Assembly: GCF_009914055.1 (NCBI RefSeq)
Contig: NZ_CP028271.1
Coordinates: forward strand, 4,092,001 to 4,156,000
DNA: 64,000 nt
Source of the DNA: Mixta intestinalis
Lineage (GTDB): Bacteria; Pseudomonadota; Gammaproteobacteria; Enterobacterales; Enterobacteriaceae
Reading direction: 5' to 3'
Shown piece by piece: positions 34,949 to 42,776 of this stretch; the first letter of the stretch is position 1, and each line of letters begins with the position of its first letter. Position numbers and translations under genes: made by a program. The notes under the pieces were generated by a model. That model did not search any database. It saw only the letters and a program-made list of their open reading frames with translations, and had not been told where the DNA came from.

Positions 34949-36229
34949 ATGGATATTAGTATTGAAATTCAGGAGACGCTGCGCGACGGCGTCCTAAAAA
35001 ATATAGAAATTAATAAGATTGAGCATCTTTTAAACGATCGCACCTTATTATTAGTCGAGATGAATCGGCTACTTGAACGAGTTATTGAACAGCAAAACAT
35101 TTATCTTAATAGTCAGGCGCAGCAGCGTATGGCTGAAATGATGGCCGATGAGATCATTGGTTTTGGTCCACTGCGCCCACTACTGGAAGATGATACGGTC
35201 AGTGATATTTTGGTAAACGGACCCAGCCAGATTTATGTTGAACGTTTTGGTAAATTAGAATTAACAGATTGCCGCTTTATTAATAATGCTCAGCTAACAG
35301 ATATTGCCAAGCGTCTGGTACAGCGCGTAGGGCGTCGTTTAGATGAAGGGAGGCCTTTAGTTGATGCGCGTTTACCCGACGGGAGCCGTCTGAACGTTGC
35401 TATCCCACCAATCGCGTTAGATGGGACTTCAATCTCTATCCGTAAATTTGGGAAAAGCAATATTGAGCTATCGGACCTTATTCGTCTGGGAGCAATGAGC
35501 GGGCAAATGGCTAATTTTCTGATCATTGCTGCCCGCTGCCGTCTGAATATCATCATTTCTGGTGGTACCGGTTCGGGAAAAACAACGCTATTGAATGCGT
35601 TGTCAAAATATATCGATCCCAGTGAACGTATTATCACTATGGAAGATGCTGCCGAACTCAGACTGATGCAGCCGCATGTTCTGCGTATGGAAACCCGTCT
35701 GGCCGGGGTAGAAAATACCGGACAAATTACGATGCGCGCTTTGCTGATAAACTCCCTCAGGATGAGGCCAGACAGAATCATCGTCGGCGAGTGTCGTGGC
35801 GAAGAATCTTTTGAAATGCTTCAGGCGATGAACACTGGTCATGATGGCTCAATGTCAACGCTCCATGCTAATAACCCACGTGATGCCGTTTCGCGTTTGG
35901 AGAACATGGTAATGATGGCGGGGATGCATATTCCTATTGAATCTATCAGAAGGAATATTGCCTCCGCGATAAACATCGTTATCCAGGTATCAAGATTAAA
36001 TGATGGTTCTCGAAAAATAATGAACATTAGTGAGGTTATGGGTATTGAAGGCGACCGCGTTGTTCTCCAGGATATTTTTACTTTTCAGTCTCATTCTGAA
36101 AGGGATGAAAATGGGAAAATAGTGGGTGAATTTGTCAACCATGGTCTGCTGGTGCGTTCTGCTGTTATGCAAAATGCCATCATGTTTAACCTGAGTGACG
36201 AGCTAAAACAGATATTTAGCATGGAGTAA
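34949..36229 (+). CDS. tadA: Tad pilus secretion ATPase TadA/CpaF
   Basis: Hexameric traffic ATPase that powers Flp pilus assembly, of the type II/IV secretion superfamily and CpaF branch. The N-terminal domain carries the CpaF landmark DILVNGPSQIYVERFGKL. Walker A GGTGSGKTT lies at residues 205-213, then the Asp box around ITMEDAAELRL, Walker B in RPDRIIVGECRGEES, and the His box MNTGHDGSMSTLHANNPRDA. Length is 426 residues. Start follows the tadZ stop directly. Confidence 0.94.
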   Translation: MDISIEIQETLRDGVLKNIEINKIEHLLNDRTLLLVEMNRLLERVIEQQNIYLNSQAQQRMAEMMADEIIGFGPLRPLLEDDTVSDILVNGPSQIYVERFGKLELTDCRFINNAQLTDIAKRLVQRVGRRLDEGRPLVDARLPDGSRLNVAIPPIALDGTSISIRKFGKSNIELSDLIRLGAMSGQMANFLIIAARCRLNIIISGGTGSGKTTLLNALSKYIDPSERIITMEDAAELRLMQPHVLRMETRLAGVENTGQITMRALLINSLRMRPDRIIVGECRGEESFEMLQAMNTGHDGSMSTLHANNPRDAVSRLENMVMMAGMHIPIESIRRNIASAINIVIQVSRLNDGSRKIMNISEVMGIEGDRVVLQDIFTFQSHSERDENGKIVGEFVNHGLLVRSAVMQNAIMFNLSDELKQIFSME

Positions 36230-36232
36230 GCG

Positions 36233-37105
36233 ATGCCCTATTTTATCCTGCTTTTTGGGGTTGCTGTATTGATTGTTAACGCTTTTCGCTGGAGAAAGTT
36301 GATGCGGGCGGTGGAGCATAGTGCACTGCCACGTCAACGATCTTCCCGGTTGTCCGGTCTGTTTTCCTTATGGCAGGAATGGAAACGTTATGCTCTTGGT
36401 GATGGTTCATGGAAAGCCATGAAAGGTTTACTGATAGCGTTAGTTGCGATCGTATTGCTTCTCTTATTGAATGCTAACTGGCTCAACTTTGATAACTTAG
36501 TTTTCATCCCGGTAGTACTGATCTCCGCAGCAATTATACAAATCCGAATTGGAAGAACGTTGCGTCGGCGTGAATTTGAAAACCGTTTTCCTGAAGTTTT
36601 ATCAGTAGTTAACGCGGCTGTCTCTGCTGGTAACGGCATACAGCAGGCATTGCACCGTTGCGGTGAAGGGATTGATGGCGAGCTGGGCTTACTTTTTCAC
36701 CGTGTCGATCGTCGTCTTACGCTGGGTGAAGAACCGGAACGTGTTTTTAATGATGCGTGGCAGGAATATCGCTATCGTGAATTTTATTTCTTTGTAATGG
36801 TTATGTTAGTGAGCTTACAACGTGGTGGACAATTACGCGCGTTGATAAGTCGTTTGTCGAGAGTTATCACCAATAGTAAGAACATGGCGCGTCGAAAGGC
36901 TGCAATGACGTCTGAGGCCCGTATGTCGGCCAAGATTGTTGCTGCTATCCCGTTGCTTTTCTTTTGTGGAATGAAATATTTTAGCCCAGAGAATTTTGAT
37001 TTCATTATTGAAGACCCGATGGGGCGAATAATTTTATACTATGTTATTGCCAGTGAAGCCTTGGGCATAGGTATTATCTGGCTGCTTATGCGGAAGGCAA
37101 CATAA
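36233..37105 (+). CDS. tadB: Tad pilus inner-membrane platform protein TadB
   Basis: One of two GspF-like membrane proteins on which the pilus is assembled. It has 290 residues, an N-terminal membrane segment, a pair near residues 60-100 and one or two at the C-terminus. The T2SSF-type cytoplasmic domain contains FPEVLSVVNAAVSAGNGIQQ and LVSLQRGGQLRALISRLSRV. The stop overlaps the tadC ATG (TAATG). Confidence 0.88.
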   Translation: MPYFILLFGVAVLIVNAFRWRKLMRAVEHSALPRQRSSRLSGLFSLWQEWKRYALGDGSWKAMKGLLIALVAIVLLLLLNANWLNFDNLVFIPVVLISAAIIQIRIGRTLRRREFENRFPEVLSVVNAAVSAGNGIQQALHRCGEGIDGELGLLFHRVDRRLTLGEEPERVFNDAWQEYRYREFYFFVMVMLVSLQRGGQLRALISRLSRVITNSKNMARRKAAMTSEARMSAKIVAAIPLLFFCGMKYFSPENFDFIIEDPMGRIILYYVIASEALGIGIIWLLMRKAT

Positions 37106-37944
37106 TGACATCATTTTTCATAATTTTATTATTTACAGGCGTGATTTTGGCCTATTTGGCTGTACGTCAGCAGCAGCAATGGGCACAGAAACGTAAAATT
37201 ATCGATCCTGAGAATGAAGAGCGCAAGCTTCTCTCTAAAGCGCTACTGGATTATGAGGCATTGATCATTGCAAACAGTAGTTGGCTAAGCTTTTTGAAAC
37301 GCATGGATGAGAGCCTGTCGTTAAAATTTCGAATTTGCGGCAGTATAGGTTTGCTATTATTACTCGGGAAATGGTTAGGGTTTATCGAAATGGAGATGAA
37401 AGGGCTGGCGATGTGTATATTGCTGGCTCTGGTTGTTGTTATCGTTTTACCGGGATTGTTGATCCGTCCGGGCATAACAAACTGTATCAAAAAAATGATG
37501 GATGCTTTGCCTTACTTTGTTGATTTGACAGCGGTATGCATCCAGGCAGGGATGACGGTTGAAAGTGCTGTGAAATTCGTCGCTGAACGTTCTGATGACC
37601 TTGATAAAAATCTGGCCACTTTGATGCGTTATCTTATCAAACGTGCTGAGGTTAGTGGTCTGGAAGATGCGTTGACGGAAATATACCATTCAATGAATAT
37701 TACTGAAATGCGTATGTTTTGCGGTACTTTACAACAGAGTGTGCATTACGGTACTTCGCTTTATGACAATTTGATGGAGTTGTCTAAAGATATCAGAGAG
37801 CTTCAACTACTTGATTCTGAAGAAAAAATAGGGAAACTGTCTGCTAAGATGAGTGTCCCTTTGATTCTGTTTATTATGTTTCCCATTACGGTACTGATTG
37901 CCGCGCCAGGTATTTTAAGGATTATTAAAAATGGACTTTTCTAA
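37105..37944 (+). CDS. tadC: Tad pilus inner-membrane platform protein TadC
   Basis: Second GspF-like platform protein, partner of TadB. The 279-residue protein has an N-terminal membrane segment, two further segments near residues 75-115 and one at the C-terminus. The T2SSF domain is recognisable at MDALPYFVDLTAVCIQAGMT, with Gln/Gly-rich FCGTLQQSVHYGTSLYDNL later on. It overlaps tadD by 14 nt. Confidence 0.88.
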   Translation: MTSFFIILLFTGVILAYLAVRQQQQWAQKRKIIDPENEERKLLSKALLDYEALIIANSSWLSFLKRMDESLSLKFRICGSIGLLLLLGKWLGFIEMEMKGLAMCILLALVVVIVLPGLLIRPGITNCIKKMMDALPYFVDLTAVCIQAGMTVESAVKFVAERSDDLDKNLATLMRYLIKRAEVSGLEDALTEIYHSMNITEMRMFCGTLQQSVHYGTSLYDNLMELSKDIRELQLLDSEEKIGKLSAKMSVPLILFIMFPITVLIAAPGILRIIKNGLF

Positions 37945-38668
37945 AAAAATCACGATTTTGGCAATTTGCGCTGCCTTATTAACGGGGTGTGTTGCGCATG
38001 CACCTAAAGATGCTACAGAAGTTAATTATCAGGAAGATATTTTACTTAAAGCAAAAAACTATAATGGACTTATTACGCTTTACCGTAGCTGGCTTAAAAA
38101 GAAAGAAGATCCAAAGGTAAGAATGAAATTGGCTGGTTATTATTATCAGGCGGGAGATTATAAAAACTCTCTTTATATTTTACAACCGCTTTACAGTAAG
38201 CCAGACATTAGCATTTATACTTTGCAGGCAAAAAATATGATAGCGCTTGGTGATTATAAACAGGCTATCCGGGTGACAGATAAAATGATTCAAAACGAGG
38301 CTCAGAGCGCAGAAGCCTATAACTTACGTGGTATCGCTCTGGCGTTGTCCGGTAAGTTGGATGAAGGACAGCAGGCGATAGAAAAATCTCGTGCTTTATT
38401 TATCGCAGATGATGTTGCACTAAATAACCTGGCTATGGTGGCAATGTTAGATCGCCGTTATCAGGAAGCGGTTGGCTTATTGCTGCCACAATATCTGCGC
38501 GGCAGGAAGCAAGAACGTCTGCTTCATAATTTAGTATTGTCATTAGTTAAAGTTGGCGACCGGCGTTATGCCCGTACCATTATTGAAACGGAAAATCTTT
38601 CGGACAGACCGGATGAGTTAATTGACGCTTTAGCAAAAATCACACCCGGCGGTAAGGAGATAGGCTGA
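37931..38668 (+). CDS. tadD: Tad lipoprotein with TPR repeats, TadD
   Basis: Lipoprotein with lipobox LLTGC (lipidated Cys20) followed by about 220 residues of helical TPR-like repeats (GLITLYRSWLKKKEDPKVRM; AYNLRGIALALSGKLDEGQQ). In Tad systems TadD assists secretin assembly, much as pilotins do. Length is 245 residues. Start overlaps tadC, stop overlaps tadE (TGATG). Confidence 0.85.
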   Translation: MDFSKKITILAICAALLTGCVAHAPKDATEVNYQEDILLKAKNYNGLITLYRSWLKKKEDPKVRMKLAGYYYQAGDYKNSLYILQPLYSKPDISIYTLQAKNMIALGDYKQAIRVTDKMIQNEAQSAEAYNLRGIALALSGKLDEGQQAIEKSRALFIADDVALNNLAMVAMLDRRYQEAVGLLLPQYLRGRKQERLLHNLVLSLVKVGDRRYARTIIETENLSDRPDELIDALAKITPGGKEIG

Positions 38669-39180
38669 TGGGACGGCGATGGAAAGCAGCTCGTCAAACC
38701 AGATTTTTACGTAATCAGCAGGGTATTGCGACTATTGAATTTGCTTTAACGGTAGTCATTTTTATCTGCATGGTCCTTTTTGTAGTAGAAATTGCCCGGC
38801 TTGCTTATGTTTCATCCGTTATTGATTTGGCGGTGTCTGAAGCGGCAAAAGAAGCGAAGAATGCGCCTGCAGGCACAAATGGCGGCTATCGTGGACGTTT
38901 TGAAACCCGGCTGTTAACACAGAAGGGAGGCACATTTTGGAGCTTTTTGACGCGTGAGGATGCTGTCTCCATCAATATTGCCTTTGCTGCCTCAATAAGG
39001 GACATGATTGATAATGGTGGTGATGCAACAGACTATGCTATGCGTCCCATCGCTCGTTACCAGGTGGTATATCACTATCACCCAATGTTTTTCCCTTTCC
39101 CCGGTGCATGGGCGAATCAATTATTGAATCGTGAGGTAATCTTTGTCCAGGAATATGAACGTTCGAAATTTATGGACTGA
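38668..39180 (+). CDS. tadE: Tad pseudopilin TadE
   Basis: Minor pilin-like protein processed by TadV. The leader ends RNQQG, with cleavage before IATIEFALTVVI (Glu5-Phe6 in the mature form), and a long hydrophobic helix follows. The 170-residue length and the globular C-terminal part (RPIARYQVVYHYHPMFFPFP) fit TadE. It overlaps tadF by 26 nt or more. Confidence 0.85.
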   Translation: MGRRWKAARQTRFLRNQQGIATIEFALTVVIFICMVLFVVEIARLAYVSSVIDLAVSEAAKEAKNAPAGTNGGYRGRFETRLLTQKGGTFWSFLTREDAVSINIAFAASIRDMIDNGGDATDYAMRPIARYQVVYHYHPMFFPFPGAWANQLLNREVIFVQEYERSKFMD

Positions 39181-39733
39181 TCGACGTGGGGCGGTTGCCG
39201 TAGAGTTCGTTATGATCTCTATTGCACTAATTGTATTTACGTTTTTTTTAACAGATTTGATTATCCGTCAGGCAACAATTGGAAAGCTCGATCGGGTTTC
39301 ATATTCTGTTTCGGGTATTTTGCGTGAGCGAATCCAACTTTTCGACGCACGAGAAACGCTGAATCAACAGGATGTAGAATTGGGCGTTGAGCTGGCCGAA
39401 CGTATGCTAAAAGATATGCATACCAATATTGATTTATCCAACCTGGCTATGCAGGTAGAAGAGTTGCATTTTGAGGATCCGATTAGCCTTAATGATGAAC
39501 GTAAGCAGGTAAAACTGTATCGCAGCTGGGTTGGCGGTAACAGTGCCACGAGTTGTCGGCCTCCACAGCCATTAAACCAGATGATGCAGTTAACCCCTAA
39601 AGGTAGCTATGGACGTTGGGTGCCGCTATATCAGGTTACTATTTGTTTGCCGAATAACAGTCTGTTTACCCGATTAACGACAACAGAGCAGAAGCCAGTC
39701 CTTTCCTCATTCGCTATCGTTATGCTGCGGTGA
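39155..39733 (+). CDS. tadF: Tad pseudopilin TadF
   Basis: Second pseudopilin. The leader ends TDRRG and is followed by AVAVEFVMISIALIVFTFFL (Glu5-Phe6 after cleavage). 192 residues from the ATG at 39155. A TTG at 39143 with GAGGT 5 nt upstream would add four residues and has the better ribosome-binding site, so the start is unsettled. Two cysteines near the C-terminus (SATSCRPPQ and QVTICLPN) may form a disulfide. Overlaps tadE in another frame. Confidence 0.83.
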   Translation: MNVRNLWTDRRGAVAVEFVMISIALIVFTFFLTDLIIRQATIGKLDRVSYSVSGILRERIQLFDARETLNQQDVELGVELAERMLKDMHTNIDLSNLAMQVEELHFEDPISLNDERKQVKLYRSWVGGNSATSCRPPQPLNQMMQLTPKGSYGRWVPLYQVTICLPNNSLFTRLTTTEQKPVLSSFAIVMLR

Positions 39734-39736
39734 TTA

Positions 39737-40108
39737 ATGAAGATAAAGTTTTTTATATTAGTTCTTTTGTTGTTGGCACCATGGTTATCAACGGCACAGT
39801 CTCGAGCAGTCGTCTTTATTGATTCGGAACAGGCGGAGCAGGCTAATCTGGCTGAGGAACTTAACCTTATGCTCTATTACAGTCCGACGCTGCGTTCAAA
39901 ATTGCAGGTTGAGCTTTTTGATATTAATCCGCGGGGAATCGCTTTTTCCGGCAATCTGATTTACAAGCTTGATAGTAACGGGCAGGCAGTATCTCGTTAT
40001 CGCCCGGATTCTTTACCATATCTCATTTGCTTCAATGAAGAAAAAGAACGCTTAAGGATAGTTTTCGCGAAAAAGGAACAGTTATGTCTGTGCGTAGAAA
40101 ATTGTTAG
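39737..40108 (+). CDS. Small exported protein of unknown function in the tad operon
   Basis: A 123-residue protein with a clear signal peptide (KFFILVLLLLAPWLSTAQS) and a mature part of about 100 residues beginning RAVVFIDSEQAEQ. It ends with a Cys pair plus one (LCLCVENC), so three cysteines lie within the last six positions. I do not recognise the family. It sits 3 nt after tadF and overlaps tadG by 25 nt, so it is very probably part of the pilus operon and may act in the periplasm. Confidence 0.7.
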   Translation: MKIKFFILVLLLLAPWLSTAQSRAVVFIDSEQAEQANLAEELNLMLYYSPTLRSKLQVELFDINPRGIAFSGNLIYKLDSNGQAVSRYRPDSLPYLICFNEEKERLRIVFAKKEQLCLCVENC

Positions 40109-41346
40109 CGTTGCCAGCGCGTTTTTGTGCCGATCGGCGCGGAGCATTTGCGATTAGTTTCGCTATGCTCGGCAGCTCTTTACTGGCACTGGCAGCTTTT
40201 GGTTTTGAGGGATCGCGTTATATCACTGAACGTGCAAGATTATCTGATGCGATGGAACAGGCAGCATTAGCCTTGACCGCAGAGGATAACGGCGAAGGCG
40301 CGGCGCGCAACTATACGTTATCCAGCGATTATTTTCGTGCCTATATGCGTCATGATAAATCCGTATTTAAGCCTACCGTTATTGTGAAGAGGGGAACCTC
40401 AGCGAACAATCATAATCTTTCATACGTTGAGTATCGTGTCAGTGGGCAGACGCTACAAGATTCCTGGTTTTCCTCAAAATGGTTTCCCAGCTTTGATAAA
40501 GAAGTAAAAATCGGTGATAACGGTGCTGCACGTAAATATCGCTCAAATATGGATGTTCTGTTTGTTACCGACTTTTCCGACTCTATGAATGGGAATTTTG
40601 GCGGTAGCACTAAGCTGACGGAGCTGAAGCGTATCGTACTACAGCTTTCTAAGGAGCTGTTTGCCTATGATATGAGCAATAAAGTAGGCTTTATCCCGTT
40701 TGGCTGGGGGGCAAAAGATGATACTAATACTAACTGTGTTTTACCCTTTATTGTTAACGGCACAGTTCCTGTCAATCTTATTGCCCAAAACTCTGGTCTT
40801 ACTAAACTTGAAGCCTATGTCGATATAGGCAGAACGGTAGCTTCCATCCCTGATACGGCTGAGCTGAGTCAAATCCACATCCCGTTAGCCAGGGCTTCAG
40901 AGGATGCTTGTTTAAACAACAGTAGCTCATGGAAAGTACCCCTTACCAGCAATTATGATGATATAAAACAGATTGAGCGCATGACGGCCGATGGCGGTAC
41001 GCTGGTTAGTACTGGTGTACTAATGGCTACCCCCTATCTGGTTGAAGGTACCGAATCGCGCAAAGTTATGATTATCGTTTCCGATGGCACTGATGATCCT
41101 AACACTGTACAAATCACGCCTAAATTAATTAATGCTGGTATGTGTGACCGAATTCGTGAACTTATTTCCACTGAGGAATCTGTTGGGAAAATAACTTTTA
41201 TTGGTATTAACTATGCACCTACTTTTGACTGGAAAAGATGCGTAGGTGAGAAGAACTTTTATCTTCCGCAGAATATTAAAGAGCTGGAGGATGATTTACG
41301 CAGAGCGGTATTTGAAGAAGTAGGACATAACGTATTAAAAGACTGA
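40084..41346 (+). CDS. tadG: Tad pilus protein TadG with von Willebrand A domain
   Basis: A 420-residue protein with a pilin-like N-terminus (CADRRGAFAISFAMLGSSLL), which suggests it inserts like TadE/TadF, and a large extracytoplasmic domain. A vWA fold is indicated by the MIDAS motif DxSxS (Asp163, Ser165, Ser167 in VTDFSDSMNG) and by MIIVSDGTDDPN and ITFIGINYAP later on. TadG is the usual last gene of tad loci and is thought to contribute to adhesion or stability. RBS AAGGAACAG lies directly upstream. Confidence 0.82.
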   Translation: MSVRRKLLALPARFCADRRGAFAISFAMLGSSLLALAAFGFEGSRYITERARLSDAMEQAALALTAEDNGEGAARNYTLSSDYFRAYMRHDKSVFKPTVIVKRGTSANNHNLSYVEYRVSGQTLQDSWFSSKWFPSFDKEVKIGDNGAARKYRSNMDVLFVTDFSDSMNGNFGGSTKLTELKRIVLQLSKELFAYDMSNKVGFIPFGWGAKDDTNTNCVLPFIVNGTVPVNLIAQNSGLTKLEAYVDIGRTVASIPDTAELSQIHIPLARASEDACLNNSSSWKVPLTSNYDDIKQIERMTADGGTLVSTGVLMATPYLVEGTESRKVMIIVSDGTDDPNTVQITPKLINAGMCDRIRELISTEESVGKITFIGINYAPTFDWKRCVGEKNFYLPQNIKELEDDLRRAVFEEVGHNVLKD

Positions 41347-41551
41347 CAAATCTCATACGTGTTGCCGCTAACGATCTTGTTCATAAATTTTATAAAAATA
41401 ATGGCCCTGGCTGTTGTTGAGAGATTTTATAAGGGTAAATAAGGAAAATTTAAGTGATAAAAACGGATAAAAGACTTAGCATCTGCTCCGTGGTTATCCA
41501 TAGCCTGATAATAAAGCGTGGATAGTTACAATGATATGAAAGTTATTATTA

Positions 41552-41589
41552 GCTGGTGTTTAACGGACTGCTTTAGCTGTAACGCCAGC
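41552..41589 (+). repeat. Inverted repeat upstream of the CS1-type fimbrial operon
   Basis: GCTGGTGTT and AACGCCAGC form a 9-bp stem with one G-T pair around a 20-nt loop, followed by CAATCTTTCG. It lies in the 298-nt gap between tadG and the fimbrial genes. It may be the tad operon terminator or a leader structure. No other feature is clear in this gap. Confidence 0.35.
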
Positions 41590-41644
41590 CAATCTTTCGT
41601 ATTAATTATTCCCGTTCCATTTATGATTAAGGATTGATTTTTAA

Positions 41645-42190
41645 ATGAAAACAAAATTTATGCTCTCTGTATTAGCTGGTCTGGTCGTTTCTGCTTCAGC
41701 AATGGCTTCTGCTCCTGCCAGCTACGATACTAAATTCAACGTTAGCGCAAACGTACCGGACAGCGTGAAAATCACCGATCCGGATGGTCGTCCGGTAACT
41801 GAAGTTGACGTAGTTCTGGAAGCTGCGCCGTCTGGTAAAATGGAAGCTGAAGTCCGCGATCTGAAACTGTGGAGTAACAACGTAGCTGATACCGCTGTTC
41901 AGCTGGTAATGGATGATGCTGGTGTGGCAACGGGCGACGCTTTCACCCTGGTTAACACCGATGGCGGTACCATGAAGTCTATGACTTACAAAATTAATAC
42001 TGTGATTGAAGGTGCAGACGCGCAGTATTTTAATAACTCAGGTGATAGCAATGACTATACCCTGACCGTTAATGGTACCCATGCTGAACTGCCGGTTGCG
42101 TTCCAGTTCACTTCTATCGATAACTACGACACCTTGGGTCAGGGCCTCTATACTGGCGTAGTTTACGCTAACGTAGTTGCTAACCCGTAA
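41645..42190 (+). CDS. CS1-type fimbrial major pilin
   Basis: A 181-residue pilin precursor with a signal peptide (cleavage after SASAMA) and a beta-rich mature part: KFNVSANVPDSVKITDPDG at the start and GLYTGVVYANVVANP at the end. This layout is that of CS1/CFA-I and CblA pilins of alpha-type chaperone-usher fimbriae (Pfam Fimbrial_CS1 family). It has no cysteines, unlike type 1 pilins. It is the first gene of the operon, more GC-rich and codon-optimised than its neighbours, and followed by an attenuating hairpin, all fitting a highly expressed major subunit. Confidence 0.82.
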   Translation: MKTKFMLSVLAGLVVSASAMASAPASYDTKFNVSANVPDSVKITDPDGRPVTEVDVVLEAAPSGKMEAEVRDLKLWSNNVADTAVQLVMDDAGVATGDAFTLVNTDGGTMKSMTYKINTVIEGADAQYFNNSGDSNDYTLTVNGTHAELPVAFQFTSIDNYDTLGQGLYTGVVYANVVANP

Positions 42191-42208
42191 TATTCCTTTA
42201 AAGGATCG

Positions 42209-42237
42209 GGGCAGTCTACGGACTGCCCTATTATCTT
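42209..42237 (+). terminator. Attenuator after the major pilin gene
   Basis: GGGCAGTC / GACTGCCC with a stable TACG tetraloop is followed by TATTATCTT. It lies directly against the next start codon, so it probably limits transcription of the downstream assembly genes. Confidence 0.7.
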
Positions 42238-42753
42238 ATGATTACTAATAACTATATTGTCGGACTGGGTGCGGCAATTCTGTTATGGAGTCAGACAGCA
42301 TTATCTGTTGTTAATTCGCAGGTAGATATAGAGATTTCAGCAGAATCATTACCCAAAGTTACGATATATTATGACGGTAAACCCGTAGACGGAAAAGATA
42401 TTGATTTTCCGTTAGTAGTTAACGGCGTATCTCAAAAATTTGAGAATGTTTCGCCAAAAATTTATTTAGTAGGAAACGTTGACCAGGCGGATATTGTTTT
42501 TACTGATAAGAATTTTAGCTTAACACATGAGAGTGGTAAGCAAGCTGATATAGATCTTTCTGGTAGTTTTATTTTTAAAGGCGTAGAAAAGAATGCTACG
42601 CAGGCTTTACGCATGCCGGTAATAAAAAAATTAACTCAGGGCTCCACTGAGAATAGCGTAAAGATCCGTTTTGTTTCTGAACATCTGGCTGGTTATTATG
42701 CCAAAGGTAAATATTCCAACGCTTTTACCTTAATGGTTACGCCAATCCTTTAA
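42238..42753 (+). CDS. CS1-type fimbrial minor pilin
   Basis: A 171-residue exported protein with a signal peptide (IVGLGAAILLWSQTALS) and a pilin-like mature domain (VDIEISAESLPKVTIYYDGK ... NAFTLMVTPIL). The same pattern is seen in the third pilin of the operon at 46958-47467. No Shine-Dalgarno precedes its ATG, because the attenuator's 3' arm and T-tract occupy that place. It is therefore likely translated weakly, as expected for a minor subunit. Exact role is inferred from position. Confidence 0.7.
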   Translation: MITNNYIVGLGAAILLWSQTALSVVNSQVDIEISAESLPKVTIYYDGKPVDGKDIDFPLVVNGVSQKFENVSPKIYLVGNVDQADIVFTDKNFSLTHESGKQADIDLSGSFIFKGVEKNATQALRMPVIKKLTQGSTENSVKIRFVSEHLAGYYAKGKYSNAFTLMVTPIL

Positions 42754-42776
42754 TTCTTTAAGAAACGCTGGGGAAT

